NCBI GenBank assembly: GCA_027605045.1
Contig: JAQFWX010000025.1
Span: 124,001-188,000 of the forward strand
Source of the DNA: Phallus indusiatus
Taxonomy: Eukaryota; Basidiomycota; Agaricomycetes; Phallales; Phallaceae
DNA length: 64,000 nucleotides
Reading direction: 5' to 3'
Of the stretch, positions 34,306 to 45,397 are shown one piece after another; positions within the stretch are counted from its first letter, which is position 1; every line of letters begins with the position of its first letter. A program made the position numbers and the translations under genes. Below the pieces are notes generated by a model. That model ran no database searches. It was given only the letters and a program-made list of their open reading frames with translations, and was not told where the DNA came from.

Positions 34306-37300
34306 CTACATATTCAGTCTCATTTGATTTCTCTCTGGATCACCTAGATAGGGCTTCATCAAAGACCCGACTCCACGCATATCAAAAGAACAGTGAACGT
34401 ACTCATTCTATGAACACGAACTGTGGGTCCGATATTCACGTGGCTCATATCTTGAGGGGTAATCAAAATATATTGCTTGTCTGAGGAATTCGCCGTATCG
34501 ATCTGGGCACATGGTTTAAGCACGGAGCGGTATGGCAAAAGCATGGGATTTACCATCATTTTCATAGAAATACGACGATTCACCGAGTCCATGAATACAT
34601 CGAATTCATCTATAAAAGAATGACCGTTTAGCACAGCAACTCCAGCGGAATTCCAGCTCAAACTCACCAAGGCATCGAATGGGGCACTGAATAGCCTCCC
34701 ACAGCGCAAGCAACAGGCAAATCGTGGAGTAACTTTTTTCACCCCCGGAAAGTGATTTTGGATCCTTATCCTTAGTCTGAGTTCCGGCTTGATCTTGGGT
34801 CTGGACCTAAATGAACGAATATATGTACCACGCTAGAAGGCATATGCAAGAAAAGCAACCGAACCCTAATATTCAGCGTTCCAGCACCATGATCAAACAG
34901 CACCTTTCCATAGTAACCACGGCTCCAGAGGTAATGTTGGAACTGATACTTTGTACGTAGTGCGATGAACTGACGGAACGTCCACCATTTACTCACGCGC
35001 AATCCAAGGGCCTGCCTCAGTGCCTGGGCTTTTCGTCAGTATCTATACACCAATCGAAACAACAAACGCAAACATCGTTGAGATATTCCATCTCCTTCAG
35101 CTGATGGTTATGGTTTTCCAGACGAGTTTTAGCACGATATAACTCCTGAGCAATCTCCTCAGGGGTGGCGCCTTGTCTGGGTACGGACTTAGTCAAATCT
35201 TTTCCAAAAAAGGCGATGAGATAGAAATTATACTCTTTTTGATGTTGCGCCAGGACCTTCTTAATCGAATCAATCTTGGTCTGAACCGTATTAGCCTTGC
35301 GAGGTTTTTCAAAGCGCTCTCCCACTTCTTCAGCCTTGTTGCTCCAAACCTGATGGCAATGTTAAAAAAGGGTGCGGTAGTAAAGACAGGCCATGTATAT
35401 ACCTCAAACTCCCTTTGTATCACTTGTGCATTTGCTTCTAGCCTTTTGACTTCTTGCTCCTCTTCTCCTAGCTTGTTTTCGTAATGCTTTTTATCTCTCT
35501 GTTTGATAACGCGAGATTGAAGAATATCTGCCAGTTTAACCTATAAAGGATGGTCGGCTATTTGCCGGAATGAATGAGCACAGGGAAGCCTACGGTAATA
35601 GAACTCTCAAGAAGACTGTGGTTTTCTTTCTGTTTCTTCAACGCATCCAACTTGGCACCCACGACACGAGTATCATCGGTTAGTTTCACCCTACGTTCAA
35701 CAACAGCCTCAAACTGTTTATAAATGTTCTCTTGGGTTTCCACGGCTGCCTAAGAAGAGCGCAAGATTTGGGATGAGGAAAACTAAAATCAAAAAGTTAA
35801 TTAAATTACCGCTTTGGACACTTCTAGAACGTTGACATTGACAGGGGCATCGGCAACGACGTCGCCCTTTAAACGAACAATCGATTGTTCCAGTTGAGTA
35901 ACTTGTGAACGAAAACGAATTTCTTGATTCTGGTTGATATGTTACTAAAAAAGCTTGTAAGGCGAAACAAAAGGTGCGATCCAACCTTAGAGTGATCCAA
36001 TTGTTTGCGGAGATCTTCATAAGCTGTACGAGCTTTATACTGCTCTTCATTTGCCTCTTTTAGACGAGCTTCTGCGCTTAGCTTGGATTCTTCCCAACGT
36101 CTGTTGAATGTCAGATGGAGAAAAGCTGAATGGACGGCCTAAAGTACCTGAGATCTGCTGCACGATCTCCACCTGTAAACATATGATGCCGAGCATCCCC
36201 GCCTCGAAGGGGACTCATGTGATTAGTACTTGCACCTCCTTCGCTGATACGTTTGTCAGCACATTAAATCGAATGCTGAAAAAATAACATACGGGTAACG
36301 CAGGGCTATAGTGTGATCGAGACACCATGCCGTTCCCCCGCCTCCGAGCTGAACTAATAAATTGTCACCTTCTACACGCGTCCTCGCAAGTAACACTCTT
36401 TCGATTCTTCTCCGGTTGATGAGAATTCGTTTGATAAACTCGTCTTTAATCTACGAGGGACGGGTGAATATTATGTTGGCAGCATATGTAACAACACTGT
36501 ACCTCTAGAACGCGTAAGACGGTAGTGACGTTGGGTGGAGGCTCGCCTAATGAGGGTTATTAGACTGTATTTCAAAACATTGAATGACTGACCCCGGCTA
36601 TAATCGAAAAGGTCAACTTCCGTAATGATAACTTCGGCGTTTTGACTGGTAACGTATGGCTTTAGAGGGTATCCTGAAAACAAAAAGATATACAACTCAC
36701 TTGCCAGTCCTCTCGAGTATGTTTTTCAATTTCTGCCGGTCCCGGTTGTCGGTTACGGCCCATGAACTCATCATACCCCCAAGCTGAACTCGGATAATGG
36801 GGGCCCATGCAGGCTCCTTCAATGTAACGTACAGTCCTAGTGGTCCGATTGGAGCCTGTCCCACCCATCTCTCGCCTTGAACCGTTCTGATTACTTCTTG
36901 CAAGTTTCTCCCGAAAAGACCAAGTTGATCCTGACTGAATCTGTGACATTCCGCAATATTGTTTGATGCACTCTCTACTTCCGTTCTGAGGCGTACGACC
37001 GTATCATTTTCATTCTGGACAACTTTGTGAGATTCTTCAACTCGCTGGGACAGCTGCGCAGTAGTGTTCCGAGCTTCGTCAAGCAGTCTCTTTGTTTTAT
37101 TGCATTCTTCATTAGCAGCTTCTAATTGCTGCTGGGCCCGTTGATGACGACTCTGGGCTTCACCTTGAGATTCGGTAATCTTCCGTATCTCAGCTTCATA
37201 TCTTTCAATCTCGCTTTTTAATTGAGTAATCTGCTGATTCATATTTCTTTCGTCGGCCTAGGAAGATGTGAGAGAAATGGCAGAGTGAGAGAAAAATTTC

Positions 37301-38995
37301 TATACCTTGCATTCACGGATTTCATCCTTCAACTTGTTAAGTTGTCCTTTCTGTTCATCATGCTCCGTGATGATAGCATCCATGGATGGAAGAGCCCTCT
37401 TCTCTTCCTCACATTGTTCGACCTGCAGGGTGGTTTCCTGGATCTTTTCCTACAATCAAACGTTAGTGTAAACTTTTGAAAGAGAAAAACGCAAAGCGAA
37501 CCTCGCTAGCATCTATTTGGGCCTGAATCCTCGGTAAGCGATGTTGTGCTTTGGTAAGCTCCTCTAAGCTTTTAGCTAGTTCCTAATAGAAAATTATACA
37601 AATGAACCCATAATATTGGAGGCAGACCTACGTCTTCCTTTGTCTTAACATGGGCCCAAGCCAGCTCTCTGAGAAGGTCCTTCAATTCGTTCTGTTTATC
37701 GCGGGCTTTAGTAGCCTGCTCATGGCGTAATTCGCTTTCCTTCACGGCTTGTTGCAGTTCAGGCGTTTCCTCCTTTTTGAGGGCCAACGTACGAGTTGTC
37801 TTCCCAATGTTTTCATAACACGTTTGATATTCCTCGCTGAGCTGAGTGAGTTGGGTGCCTTTGAGGAAGAACTGCAATGTGCAATGTTTGTCATTGCCAC
37901 TCCAATGAAATCAGATAAAAATACCTTGTATTTCTCTGTCGCAGAGGAACCACTAAGGAACTGCCGAGCCAAGTCTTTATTGCGTAGATTATTAATATCA
38001 GAGGTAGCGGTGGAAAATACAAGCATTACCTTGAGTTAGGACGTTCATAGGATTATCAACTTGGATATTCATATGGTCACAAATCGCAGTCAACTCCTCT
38101 CGTTTTGTCGATACAGTCTTGCCATCTGAAGACTTTATTTTATAACTAGAAGAGCCATCCTTGCTGAACCGACGCGTGATAAAAATACGCTCGCCATAGA
38201 TATCGGGTCTATAGGCTTCGTCCCCTTGATTCTTAATGCCTATGGTGACTTCCGCGGTACTAACGTGAAACATGGCTAAATTAAGGAATATGAAAGTAAA
38301 AAAGCTTGAAAACGCACTGCTGGCCTTCACGGATGAATGACTTCAAGCCATGTCCTCGACCAGTAGATGTGGCTTTGCCTCCCAGTGCAATCGTCAAAGC
38401 GGTCAATACAGCACTTTTACCACCTATATGCAACTTCATCGTATACGTTTCATGCAATGTGTGACTGAATATACGTACTGCCGTTATGCCCTAAGAGATA
38501 TTATTGGTTTGAAAGACTGTATAATATAGAGTTGTAGCGACTTACCAATGATGAAGTTTACTTGAGGGCCAAACTTGAAACTAAGACGGGGATGACACAT
38601 AAACTGATTCATTTCTATGCTCTCAATGATACCCATGTCTGCAACAACCTAACGGAAGAATATTAGTGCGTCAAAAGAATTTTTTCACAAAGAAAATGTA
38701 GAATGCATACCCCCTTTCTCTTTTCGCGATCTTTGACCGCCTCTTCAATGGCCTTGCCATGTTTGGCCTCAAAGGCTTCTTCTTCTTCTTGTTTAGTGGC
38801 ATTGACAGAGAAATTAGCCAAGTCAAATTGTTCCTCCATCACAGCGTCCTCCCTATCTTTCTGTTTGTTTTTCCCTTTGTTGACAGTGACAGGAGCTTCT
38901 TCTTCATACTCTTCAGTTCGCGCCTTCTTAGAGGCATTAGAATTATGAGACGCCTCGTCTTCAGATTCGGTAGATACTGCGCGGCGTTTGGCCAT
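34306..38995 (-). CDS. SMC6: SMC6, subunit of the SMC5/6 DNA repair complex
   Basis: ATPase of the SMC5/6 complex, acting in homologous recombination repair and replication-fork stability. It starts [20 protein letters not shown] with an acidic/basic tail. Head N-half: [31 protein letters not shown], then [19 protein letters not shown] (Walker A), and [17 protein letters not shown]6-typical segments follow: [20 protein letters not shown] and [18 protein letters not shown]. Two long coiled-coil arms flank a hinge around 36.9-36.2 kb. Head C-half: [20 protein letters not shown] (ABC signature), [20 protein letters not shown] (Walker B), [19 protein letters not shown] and TVRVHRM. A final splice gives SDPERNQ and the stop at 34306-34308. 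There are many short introns; a 12-nt exon at 38479-38490 lies inside Walker A. Confidence 0.94.
38479..38490 (-). other. 12-nt micro-exon inside the SMC6 Walker A motif
   Basis: On the coding strand GGCATAACGGCA lies between two 55-nt introns (38491-38545 and 38424-38478) with standard GTAAGT/GTACGT donors and TAG acceptors. It encodes the core of IG-HNGS-GKS, so the P-loop is built from three exons. Confidence 0.85.
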
Positions 38996-39380
38996 TTAAA
39001 AAACTTGACTGGAGGGAACAACGAAAGTGGCAAAACGCGTCAATGAACCCAAATAGATTATGTCAGCGTCTTAATTGTCACAAACGCGTACGACCAACGT
39101 ACGTACGACGGCTCAGAGTCAGCTGTAACAGTGACAACTTTTCCCAATTATTGTCCATGAAAAATTAGATGAAGTAGTCAGTTTAATTCCTAATGTGTTA
39201 CTATGAAACACAAAGTATAAAACCAAGTGAAGTTAAACCGAAAAGGCGAGATATGAAGACGAAAAAGCGTGTTATGCTATGAGGGGTATAAACATGTTTA
39301 AGTATAAAGAGTGGACGGGATTAAATAATCCCAAGAATATTCCAAAACGACAATTCAAAGAAGAATGAATTGTATTTCAT
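38996..39380. other. Intergenic region with SMC6 promoter
   Basis: About 385 bases between the SMC6 start and the 3' end of the upstream minus-strand gene. It contains two ACGCGT hexamers (39035-39040 and 39084-39089) and the short inverted-repeat cluster ACGTACGTACG next to the second. No gene recognised. Confidence 0.55.
39035..39089. promoter_or_regulatory. Two MCB-like ACGCGT sites upstream of SMC6
   Basis: ACGCGT is the MluI cell-cycle box bound by MBF in yeasts and driving G1/S genes, including replication and repair genes. Copies lie 40 and 89 bases upstream of the SMC6 ATG. The hexamer also occurs elsewhere in the window, so chance is not excluded. Confidence 0.4.
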
Positions 39381-41010
39381 TCATTGATGCATGCGGTTGA
39401 TAAATGATTTCCGGTGGACGAGCGGAACGTGGGTGGGGAAACTAACTTCGGAGAAGAATCTCTTATTGGGATTGAAGGTGCTAGACGGTAATAATGCAGC
39501 GGTCAACGTCGGCTTGACAGACGTAAGTCCAGAACCATTGGAAGTACCGGCAGTTTCATCTGCAGAACCGCCGACAGCAAGTGGTTGACTGGCTGGTTTG
39601 TTGTGCGTGAAATACCACCCACGCCAGCAGCACCACCAATGAGTATAAGCAAGAGAATGCCCACGATCCACACCCACGTCGCTAAACGAGTCGAACCATT
39701 TTGGGTCTTTTTCAACCATGCACTAATTAATTATGAACCTTCAGCACTATTCAAATACATACAATTCAGAAGAAAACGACAACCTTTTAGAATCCGGTTT
39801 GGAATCTTCTTTAGCGACCATGGAGAAACGTCTCCAAAAATCATCAGCCTTACCACCTTTTCCTCGGGGGAGAAACGTTTCTTCGCCGTTTCCGCGCAAA
39901 ATATCGACTTTTTCGCCGAATTTAACTGCGCTGTCGCCTTTAGGGCGAGCAAAAACGGGGACGATGGGCGTCTGGGGTGGGGGGAGAGATAGAGGGGCGT
40001 GGGGACTAGGAATGCCCGGAAGAGAAACAGCGTAGGCGGGACTTGGAGAAGGCGACGCGCTAACAAAAGGCTGTTGCATGAACGCCGGTTGCGGCTGACG
40101 GGGCGCGGGAGCAGCAACTGAGTTTATGCCAGTTCGGAGTGCAGCAGGCGGAGGCGGTCCACCAAGAGATTGAATAGACTGATGCGGCGACGTCACTAAA
40201 TGTTCGGGCTGATTAGTCTGTGGGCCTGCAGCACCGGATCGATTTGCATTTGGATTGGCGATGTTAAGCGCAGGAACGCCGGGGGGAAACATCGGAGACG
40301 AGTCCGAAGCCACTTCGTGAGATGGAGAAGAAGTAGGTTTTCCAACAGCAGCTTCGAACAAAATGCGATGCTTGTCTGCAGGAGAACTAGCTGCTACGGG
40401 CGCATGTTTGACAGGAACAGCTTTGTCTTCCTCCTCATCCGAAGAATCATCCGAATCAGAATCGGCATTCATGAGACCACGTCCGATATTCCCTAAAGAC
40501 GCGCGAGTGTCTTTTTCGTCATAGTAGGCATCAAAGCTAAACGAGATGACACAAACTGTCAGTCATTTCATACCATGGGAAAGGCGCTTCTTGGCAATAC
40601 GTACGTGTTATAGGCACTCTCTCTTGCACCTCCGGGTGCTGTTTCGTCCGTAGGCTTCAATCGTAAGCGGGGAGTAGGTTTAGGTTGGTTTTGAAACAAC
40701 GAATCAGGATCGTCCGTTGCGAAAGGCGGTTTTCCGTATAGTGGGGCTGCCATTTTCCTGATTTCGGTGATATTTGCTCGAGTGTAGTTTGGAGCACTGT
40801 GATGTCTGAAAAGATAGGTGTTAGTTGGAGAGGGAACGAGACCAGAAGATACAGAAAAAGAGAAAAAGAAAACCCCCGAGGGAGTAGAGGAGTAACTGAA
40901 GGGGAGAAAAGAGGTAAGTCGGAGGTTGAACTGGCAATGGTCGCTGGGAAACGAAACTCACGGGCTAATCGAGACATAGTTTCTGATGCTCCACTAACGC
41001 TTTCCTTCAT
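39381..41010 (-). CDS. Single-pass membrane protein of unknown function, apparent frameshift
   Basis: I do not recognise the family by name. It starts MKESVSGASETMSRLARE; an intron (about 40800-40955) joins this to HHSAPNYTRANITEIRKMAA. A second exon block gives PTPRLRLKPTDETAPGGA, then FDAYYDEKDTRASLGNIGRG and an acidic run (DSDSDDSSDEEEDK). A long Pro/Ser-rich region follows, then KADDFWRRFSMVAKE. After a further intron WLKKTQNGSTRLATWVWIVG leads into the membrane helix ILLLILIGGAAG. The frame then breaks: the frame of the helix ends at 39503, but the next frame (THNKPASQPLAVGGSADETA, ending HRKSFINRMHQ at 39381) has coding-like codon use. Topology is probably cytosolic N-terminus with a short lumenal tail. 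Confidence 0.65.
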
Positions 41011-41078
41011 CTGATGAAACAATTATATTGTACATAAAACGACGATACACATTATACACAAATCGCTATATTTTAGGT

Positions 41079-43686
41079 TCACTTGCGGAACAAGTTGTAG
41101 ATATTCGTACTGAGCGCAGTTCCGAAATGTTTCCTGCCTTCGCCTTCTAATCGACACAACATCTCACTCGCCTTCAAGGGTTTCTTGCTGAGATGATCTT
41201 CAGCTTCAGTCTTCTCAGCTGCTACAAGCGCCTCCCATAAACTCCTCATAGTTGGAAAATTGTTGATGATGACGGCGGCTTTTTCGGCACTAACACCTTT
41301 TATGCATAGTAGCATCTGCGCAAATATATCCCTTGTCGTCAAATTCGCGCTCTTGTCATTCAATCGTTCAAAGCATCCGTAACTCGTCAAATATTGTGTA
41401 TGGGGTTTAGTCTGTTTCAGGTGTTTTTGTAAGGCCAAATACGAATGCCGCTTAATCAAGTTTGGCGGTATTATACACAGGGATTTGTTCTGATATCATC
41501 TTTTTGGTTTTTTCTTCCTTCTTAGGACAAGGGGATGAAAACTCACATGGTACATCTCGAAAATTGTTTTATGCATAGTCACCAGGTAATCAATGGACGC
41601 ATTAAGTCCGGATGTTTCCTGAGCTCAATGTTAACCAATAAAACGTATTAATCAAGAACTTGTTCTTACTTTCAGAATAAACCCATCAACAACTTGAGTA
41701 GATGATCTAGCGGTATCAATCTGTACACCAAATATTTCCTGATGCTTCTCGGCTTCATGGCTCTCTACTAGGTAAAACACTTTGAGACCGGTATTCGCCA
41801 ATCTAAACTGCTGAAAAGTAAGAAAGATGAAGATTGAGGATATGAAGATACTGAAAGAACCTTTTGCTCGTGAAATCTCCCATCTTTGATGCTCTGGCAC
41901 AAGTCGTCCAGTCGCTTCCTTTCAAGGATATAACCAAGAACACATTCATAGTTTACTGGTGCACCAGATGGAAAATGGCACTTCGCGATCCACAAGACGT
42001 CTCCGAGAACCAGACTTCTCTGCTCAACATTAATATTCCGCCTTCTCAAGGCATTGGCAATAAAATCTCTGTTCTTTTGCGTTTTCACCTCTCGATTATC
42101 CAAAATCAAGGTAACCTCAAATGAACCAGGCTGGAAAACAATAGGCTCAAACTCGGCAAACCTCGCTTGGTAGTTCGTTAAATCGGCAATATCGTCAATA
42201 AGATCAGCAGAAGCATCTGCGGGGTTTTGAGCTCTTATGGGCTGAGAGCTCGACTGCTTTTCTAATTCCAAGTCAAATTCATCCGTAGGTGAAAAGGTGG
42301 GGACGAATTCGGATGTGCGACCTCTAACCGGACGTTTTCCTTTTCCTTTGGCACGACTAGCAGAGTCGTCACTTGGAGTAGGTCTTAAAGGTTGATGCAC
42401 AGTCGGTTGAGTCGCTGGCGGAATGGGTAGTGATACCGGAGCGGAAGGCACAGATTTTCCTATGGACCGAGACCCTGTAGCGATATCAACAGGTTTTTCT
42501 GGTTGAGAGGCGTTGGTTCCGCTCTTTCCAGAGATCTTCATTTCACTCGAGGTCGAGACCTGCCATTCGCGATCAATTCCAGAATGCCTGGTAGGATCAA
42601 GGGTCTTGATCTTCGTTTTCTTTTCGTTATTCAAAAGATCAGCTAGAGAAGCAGACTCGGTATATCCCGCGTTTTGTTGAAAAGTTCCATCAGTACTACA
42701 AATCGCATAAGAAGTAGTAGGTTCGAGTCGTGGCTGAGAAATTCCAGGGGCCTCGTGTAGATTGTACTCGAAGATATGTTGTTCCTGAATCCAAGCTTCC
42801 ACGACATTTCCCACTTCCAATGGTTTGGGAATCAATCTGAATAAGCTCACAAGAGGGCTTGCCATACAAGATTTCAGAAAGCGAATCCTGTACCAACACG
42901 CGTTGGCATGAATATCGACCTCAGCGCGATTGGAATGAAGAACCCAGCGACTATCTGGATCTATGACTCTGGTGAAAAACTAGTCCAAAAGACTCATACT
43001 CTACTTCACTTACCGACATAAACAAACTCAAAATCTTGTCTCTCGGGCTGAGATAGATTAGCCGAAAATGTAGTGGGTTGGGCCTGTAAAAGAGTTGGTG
43101 TACCAAATGACAATTGAGATGGTCCAGCAAGATTCATGCCGCTGCCAAGTTCAGGTGAGAAAGGGTCGTCAAAATCTTCTTGCGAGGTGATATTTTCGTG
43201 CAATGAACTTGTTCTTATTCTTTTCTTTCCCGGAGATGTCTTCGCGTATGAGGCCGATGATTCTGAACGATTGCGTTTGGATGGCGACACCGGTTGTGAG
43301 GTTCCTACGAGACGTCGTGTATGAGTATCAATCAAACGCTTACAATGTATCTAAACACGAACCACCGTTCTCTAGAGCCTGTCTAAGTTTCGTGACTATA
43401 TGGTCTCCTATGTATTTTACCTATAAGCCCGTAATTAACGCGTTGTAACACAAATGAAAAACAGATATATGTACCGTTTTCAAATCTCCAACGTCCGCAT
43501 ATTCCTGCTTTTCAGCACGAAGAGATTCGAATGCACGACGATAGGTCTGGAGTAAACGAAACGTTCAAGCTGTTTGAGATAATTTACATGTTACCAGCTT
43601 ACCATCCACCTATTTGAATACGGTTCTTCTGCATCTCGAAGGTCTTTGAGAATATTTAGGTATCTCGCATTTAATTGTTTGGGCAT
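41079..43686 (-). CDS. MUS81: MUS81 structure-specific endonuclease
   Basis: Catalytic subunit of the Mus81-Eme1/Mms4 nuclease that cuts branched recombination and stalled-fork intermediates. It starts MPKQLNARYLNILKDLRDAE. An N-terminal helix-hairpin-helix segment (QEYADVGDLKT) is followed by a Ser-rich linker and a winged-helix region. The XPF-type nuclease core is clear: FEVTLILDNREVK (acidic triad start), GDVLWIAKCHFP, then YILERKRLDDLCQSIKDGRF with the ERKxxxD catalytic signature. It continues VFYLVESHEAEKHQEIFGVQ and ends in tandem helix-hairpin-helix (MLLCIKGVSAEKAAVIINNF). Its stop lies only 68 bases upstream of the start of the next minus-strand gene. An ACGCGT site lies about 120 bases upstream of its ATG. 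Confidence 0.93.
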
Positions 43687-43802
43687 TGGGTAGTTATTAT
43701 CGTGAAATTATGGTATGTGTGGCGTATAAGGTTTATAACGAGTACAACAAGAAAGGTATCGCGATGAAGGTGGCGTTCACCATTTAAAAAAAGGCAAGAT
43801 TA

Positions 43803-43808
43803 ACGCGT
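43803..43808. promoter_or_regulatory. MCB-like ACGCGT site upstream of MUS81
   Basis: A single ACGCGT 117 bases upstream of the MUS81 ATG. It fits G1/S control by MBF, but the motif also occurs by chance in the window. Confidence 0.35.
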
Positions 43809-44857
43809 CCAGGCACGACTCGGCGCCTGACGCGGACATCTTAGGGCGACTGTAGTACAATTCACCCGGCGCATTGCACACTCTTTGGAAATGAATTTGA
43901 GGACTTGCCTCAGGATACGACTCTAAATAAAGTAATTTTTTTTTCTATTCGATGATGTTGACAAAGACACCATATGTAGCTACTGCATATAAGTAGCATA
44001 ATAAGTAAACAATTCTTTTCTTCTCGATACTTTGAGAAAAGGAGAAGTATAGGATTAGTGTTAACAGGTGTCACCACCTGATAGTGTGTTTGTGTGAAAG
44101 GGGAATGATAATACCTCTTCATCGGCGAAAACCTTCAGGTTTAACCGGTTCGAAAATAATTAATTCAACAGGGAAGGGAGGACAGCGCCGGCCAGCATCC
44201 ATGTGATTGGTAGTATTGGGAGTACAGAACACTGGAGCGAAGTTCTTCCTCCATCCTATGACCTAGAACTGCAAGAGTTTCACACCAACGTCATTGTCCG
44301 AGCCGACTAATCAGTGAAAGGAATGAAGATACAGTCACGAAAAGAGATTACTAACGTAGCCTTAAACGAAATGAGATGGGTGAGTCCGTTTTGAGGGGAA
44401 ACGATGTGGCTGGGTCGATTAACTCCAAGGGAGTATTTGAAAACCCAATATGAATGTGTCAAATGACCGCTAGCCGGATATTAAGTCAACATATTGAGTT
44501 TTCGCAGTTCACAGGCTTTGCAAGGGGGACAGAGAAGCATAGAGATGAAGTTCAGAAGGCGATGGTTTCGAAGTGATGAGCAATAAAGTGGCCAAAACAG
44601 GGTCTTATCGACGAGAATTGAGTTACTGAAGGAGCAGGAACGAGAGTTTTGTACACGCCCTGGCCCTACTAGACTTAGTGTGATATGCACCAAGTCCTTT
44701 TGACGGAACTCCGTCATTGTCGTACGACCGAGGTTGATGAAATATTGGCAACCAATGAAGAACCATTTGAGTCCATTGCTTTCACGAAACCACGCCTGGT
44801 TGTCGACTGGAATTGTCAAGACTTTGCAAAAACCCCAAACCCCAAAGCAGCCAGACC

Positions 44858-44877
44858 CAAACCCAGTGCTGGGTTTG
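44858..44877. promoter_or_regulatory. 20-bp palindrome upstream of malic enzyme
   Basis: Perfect 9-bp inverted arms CAAACCCAG and CTGGGTTTG separated by TG. It lies just before a TATATAAA (44890-44897). It could be a dimeric regulator site or a hairpin. Confidence 0.45.
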
Positions 44878-44932
44878 TCAGAGTCGTAATATATAAAATC
44901 GAGATACGAGGGTGTTAAGGTTCTTTAGGCAT

Positions 44933-44945
44933 CCCCGAATCGGGG
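44933..44945. promoter_or_regulatory. CCCCGA-A-TCGGGG palindrome upstream of malic enzyme
   Basis: A 13-bp perfect inverted repeat about 450 bases before the malic enzyme ATG. CGG/CCG-type inverted repeats are typical of zinc-cluster regulators and GGGG cores of Mig1/CreA-type repressors. Which factor binds, if any, is unknown. Confidence 0.4.
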
Positions 44946-45397
44946 AAGCAATAGGAAATAATCGACACAAAGGCAATAAACATGGCCGAGTCGGGATGAG
45001 GATGTGGTAAAGCGCGTCGGGGGGAGTTGGTATGTGCTTTGAAATCGGCGAAAAACGGCTAAGAGTGAACCCATCGGATGTCGGCGGAGTGAGCTGTTGT
45101 TATTGGTGAAAAGACATGGTGCAATTCTTGAGAAAGATTTAATACCATAAGCACACCCTAATATGCAGTTTGTTTGGATGTCCAAAGGGTTTGGGGGTGA
45201 CACGACCCAGTGGTGAGTTGGCGAAAAGTGCCACAAGCGCCCGGAAGGACTAGGGCATTTGAATTCAAAATATTATAAAAATAGCCCAGGAAAAAAAGAC
45301 TCAAACCAGGGCGACTCTTCAAAAAGATCATTCGATTCAAAAACCAGGTGAACTCTTTTTTCTTGGTCTCTGAAATATCGTTATAAAGAGCAAAATT

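Larger units (their letters stand above)
43687..45397. other. 1.7-kb intergenic region between MUS81 and malic enzyme
   Basis: Divergent promoters with no supportable gene. It contains an ACGCGT site at 43803-43808, a TATATAAA at 44890-44897 and two short palindromes (44858-44877 and 44933-44945). Open frames such as 44685-44918 are short and have no recognisable domain. Confidence 0.55.

Noticed and set aside
43910..44122. Short minus-strand frame next to MUS81
   Set aside because: AT-rich, 70 codons, no motif, lies in the divergent promoter region.
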